From Chamaesiphon minutus PCC 6605 (GTDB lineage Bacteria > Cyanobacteriota > Cyanobacteriia > Cyanobacteriales > Chamaesiphonaceae), in contig NC_019697.1 of assembly GCF_000317145.1 (NCBI RefSeq), positions 4,662,886-4,726,885 on the forward strand: a stretch of DNA of 64,000 nucleotides, written 5' to 3'. Numbering within the stretch: the first letter of the stretch is position 1; every line of letters begins with the position of its first letter. Positions 63,408 through 64,000 of this stretch are shown here, one piece after another. The translations under genes were made by a program, and so were the position numbers. The notes beneath the pieces were generated by a model. It was not told where the DNA came from. It did no database searches and worked only from the letters and a program-made list of their open reading frames with translations.

Positions 63408-64000
63408 CTAACGTCGAGCTAGTTTCTTAGTAATCTTCCGCAACCGAATTGATTGAGGAGTAACTTCAACTAGCTCATCGCCGCTGATATATTCTAGAGC
63501 GCGTTCGAGCGTCATATCGATCGGGGTTTTGAGCTGTACCAATTCTTCCCCGCCAGATGCGCGGTGGTTGGTCAATTGTTTGCTCTTACAGATATTCAGT
63601 TCGAGATCCTGCGGACGGTTGTTTTCGCCAACGATCATTCCTTTATATACCTTCGTACCAGGCTTGATAAAGAACGTGCCGCGATCTTCAGCACCCATCA
63701 GCGCGTAGTCGGTAGCAGTACCTTCTTCAAAAGAAATCAGTACACCATTCCGACGGGCAGAAATATCACCACAAGTCGGACGATATTCGAGGAAACTGTG
63801 ATTCATAATCCCCGCACCGCGAGTCATCCGCATGAATTCGCCCCGGAAGCCAATCAAACCCCGTGCAGGGACGACAAATTCTAGGTTAGAACGACCGTTT
63901 GCGCCGACGACCATATCTTGCATTTCTCCCTTACGCTGACCGAGACGTTCGATACAGCTACCGACGGCTTCTTCAGGTACATCTAAAGCCAACAATTCAA
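63408..64000 (-). CDS. typA: Ribosome-associated GTPase TypA/BipA, C-terminal part (5' end outside window)
   Basis: Translational GTPase involved in ribosome assembly and stress. The visible part is the C-terminal third: LDVPEEAVGSCIERLGQRKG (domain V start), RGLIGFRGEFMRMTRGAGIM, then the BipA-specific C-terminal domain with GTATDYALMGAEDRG, GMIVGENNR and the conserved KQLTNHRASG. All features are as in full-length TypA; the stop at 63408 ends in RKITKKLARR. GTP-binding domain lies beyond the window. The ATG at 63995 is internal. Confidence 0.96.
   Translation of the reverse strand, partial: ELLALDVPEEAVGSCIERLGQRKGEMQDMVVGANGRSNLEFVVPARGLIGFRGEFMRMTRGAGIMNHSFLEYRPTCGDISARRNGVLISFEEGTATDYALMGAEDRGTFFIKPGTKVYKGMIVGENNRPQDLELNICKSKQLTNHRASGGEELVQLKTPIDMTLERALEYISGDELVEVTPQSIRLRKITKKLARR

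Overview
The window is cyanobacterial chromosome. Evidence seen in the sequence: abundant HIP1-type octamers (GCGATCGC) and GATCG-rich text, Thf1/Psb29, ferredoxin-nitrite reductase, an Nrt-type nitrate transporter whose ATPase carries a solute-binding domain, a KGK-family protein, NtcA-type promoters and many short foldback repeats. The genus cannot be fixed from this. Both ends cut genes: cheB at the left, typA at the right.

Layout. 0-15 kb is signalling: the C-terminal part of CheB, an HD phosphohydrolase, an overlapping minus-strand trio (acyl-CoA dehydrogenase-like, PIG-L deacetylase, NodS-like methyltransferase), and three large minus-strand sensor kinases. These are a REC-PAS-HK, a CheB-CheR-PAS-HK-REC fusion of 1419 aa, and a multi-PAS paralogue of the first whose receiver domain is broken by an in-frame TAA. 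15-23 kb is housekeeping: inositol-phosphatase family, thf1, a TPR lipoprotein-like exported protein, Hsp20, tatC, an NTF2-like exported protein, murG, and two small conserved proteins. 23.8-32.8 kb is nitrate assimilation: nirA and nrtABCD, each preceded by a GTA-N8-TAC box. Between them lie 1.6 kb of decayed DNA: a foldback element, a pseudogene with in-frame stops, a tRNA T-arm fragment, and a structured locus that looks like a tRNA with its 3' half placed before its 5' half. narB is not in the window.

33-42 kb carries surface-polysaccharide functions: a parallel beta-helix exported protein, two GT4 glycosyltransferases, a Wzy-like polymerase and a Wzx-like flippase. 42-64 kb is mixed: KGK protein, a class V aminotransferase with a clear terminator, a 1675-aa protein made almost wholly of TPRs, a 31-aa membrane peptide, a proline-linker exported protein, a GH57 enzyme, an unrecognised 228-aa protein, ABC-F ATPase, O-methyltransferase, pentapeptide-repeat protein, tRNA-Leu(UAG), type II NADH dehydrogenase, a GDT1-type cation exporter, a Uma2-family protein and typA.

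The most unusual items are the permuted tRNA-like locus (26421-26602), the nonsense codon in the sensor kinase (14902-14904), the coupled AcDH/PIG-L/methyltransferase trio, the 31-aa membrane peptide and several foldback elements, some of which have entered reading frames. Functional calls are from family motifs read by eye; no searches were run.
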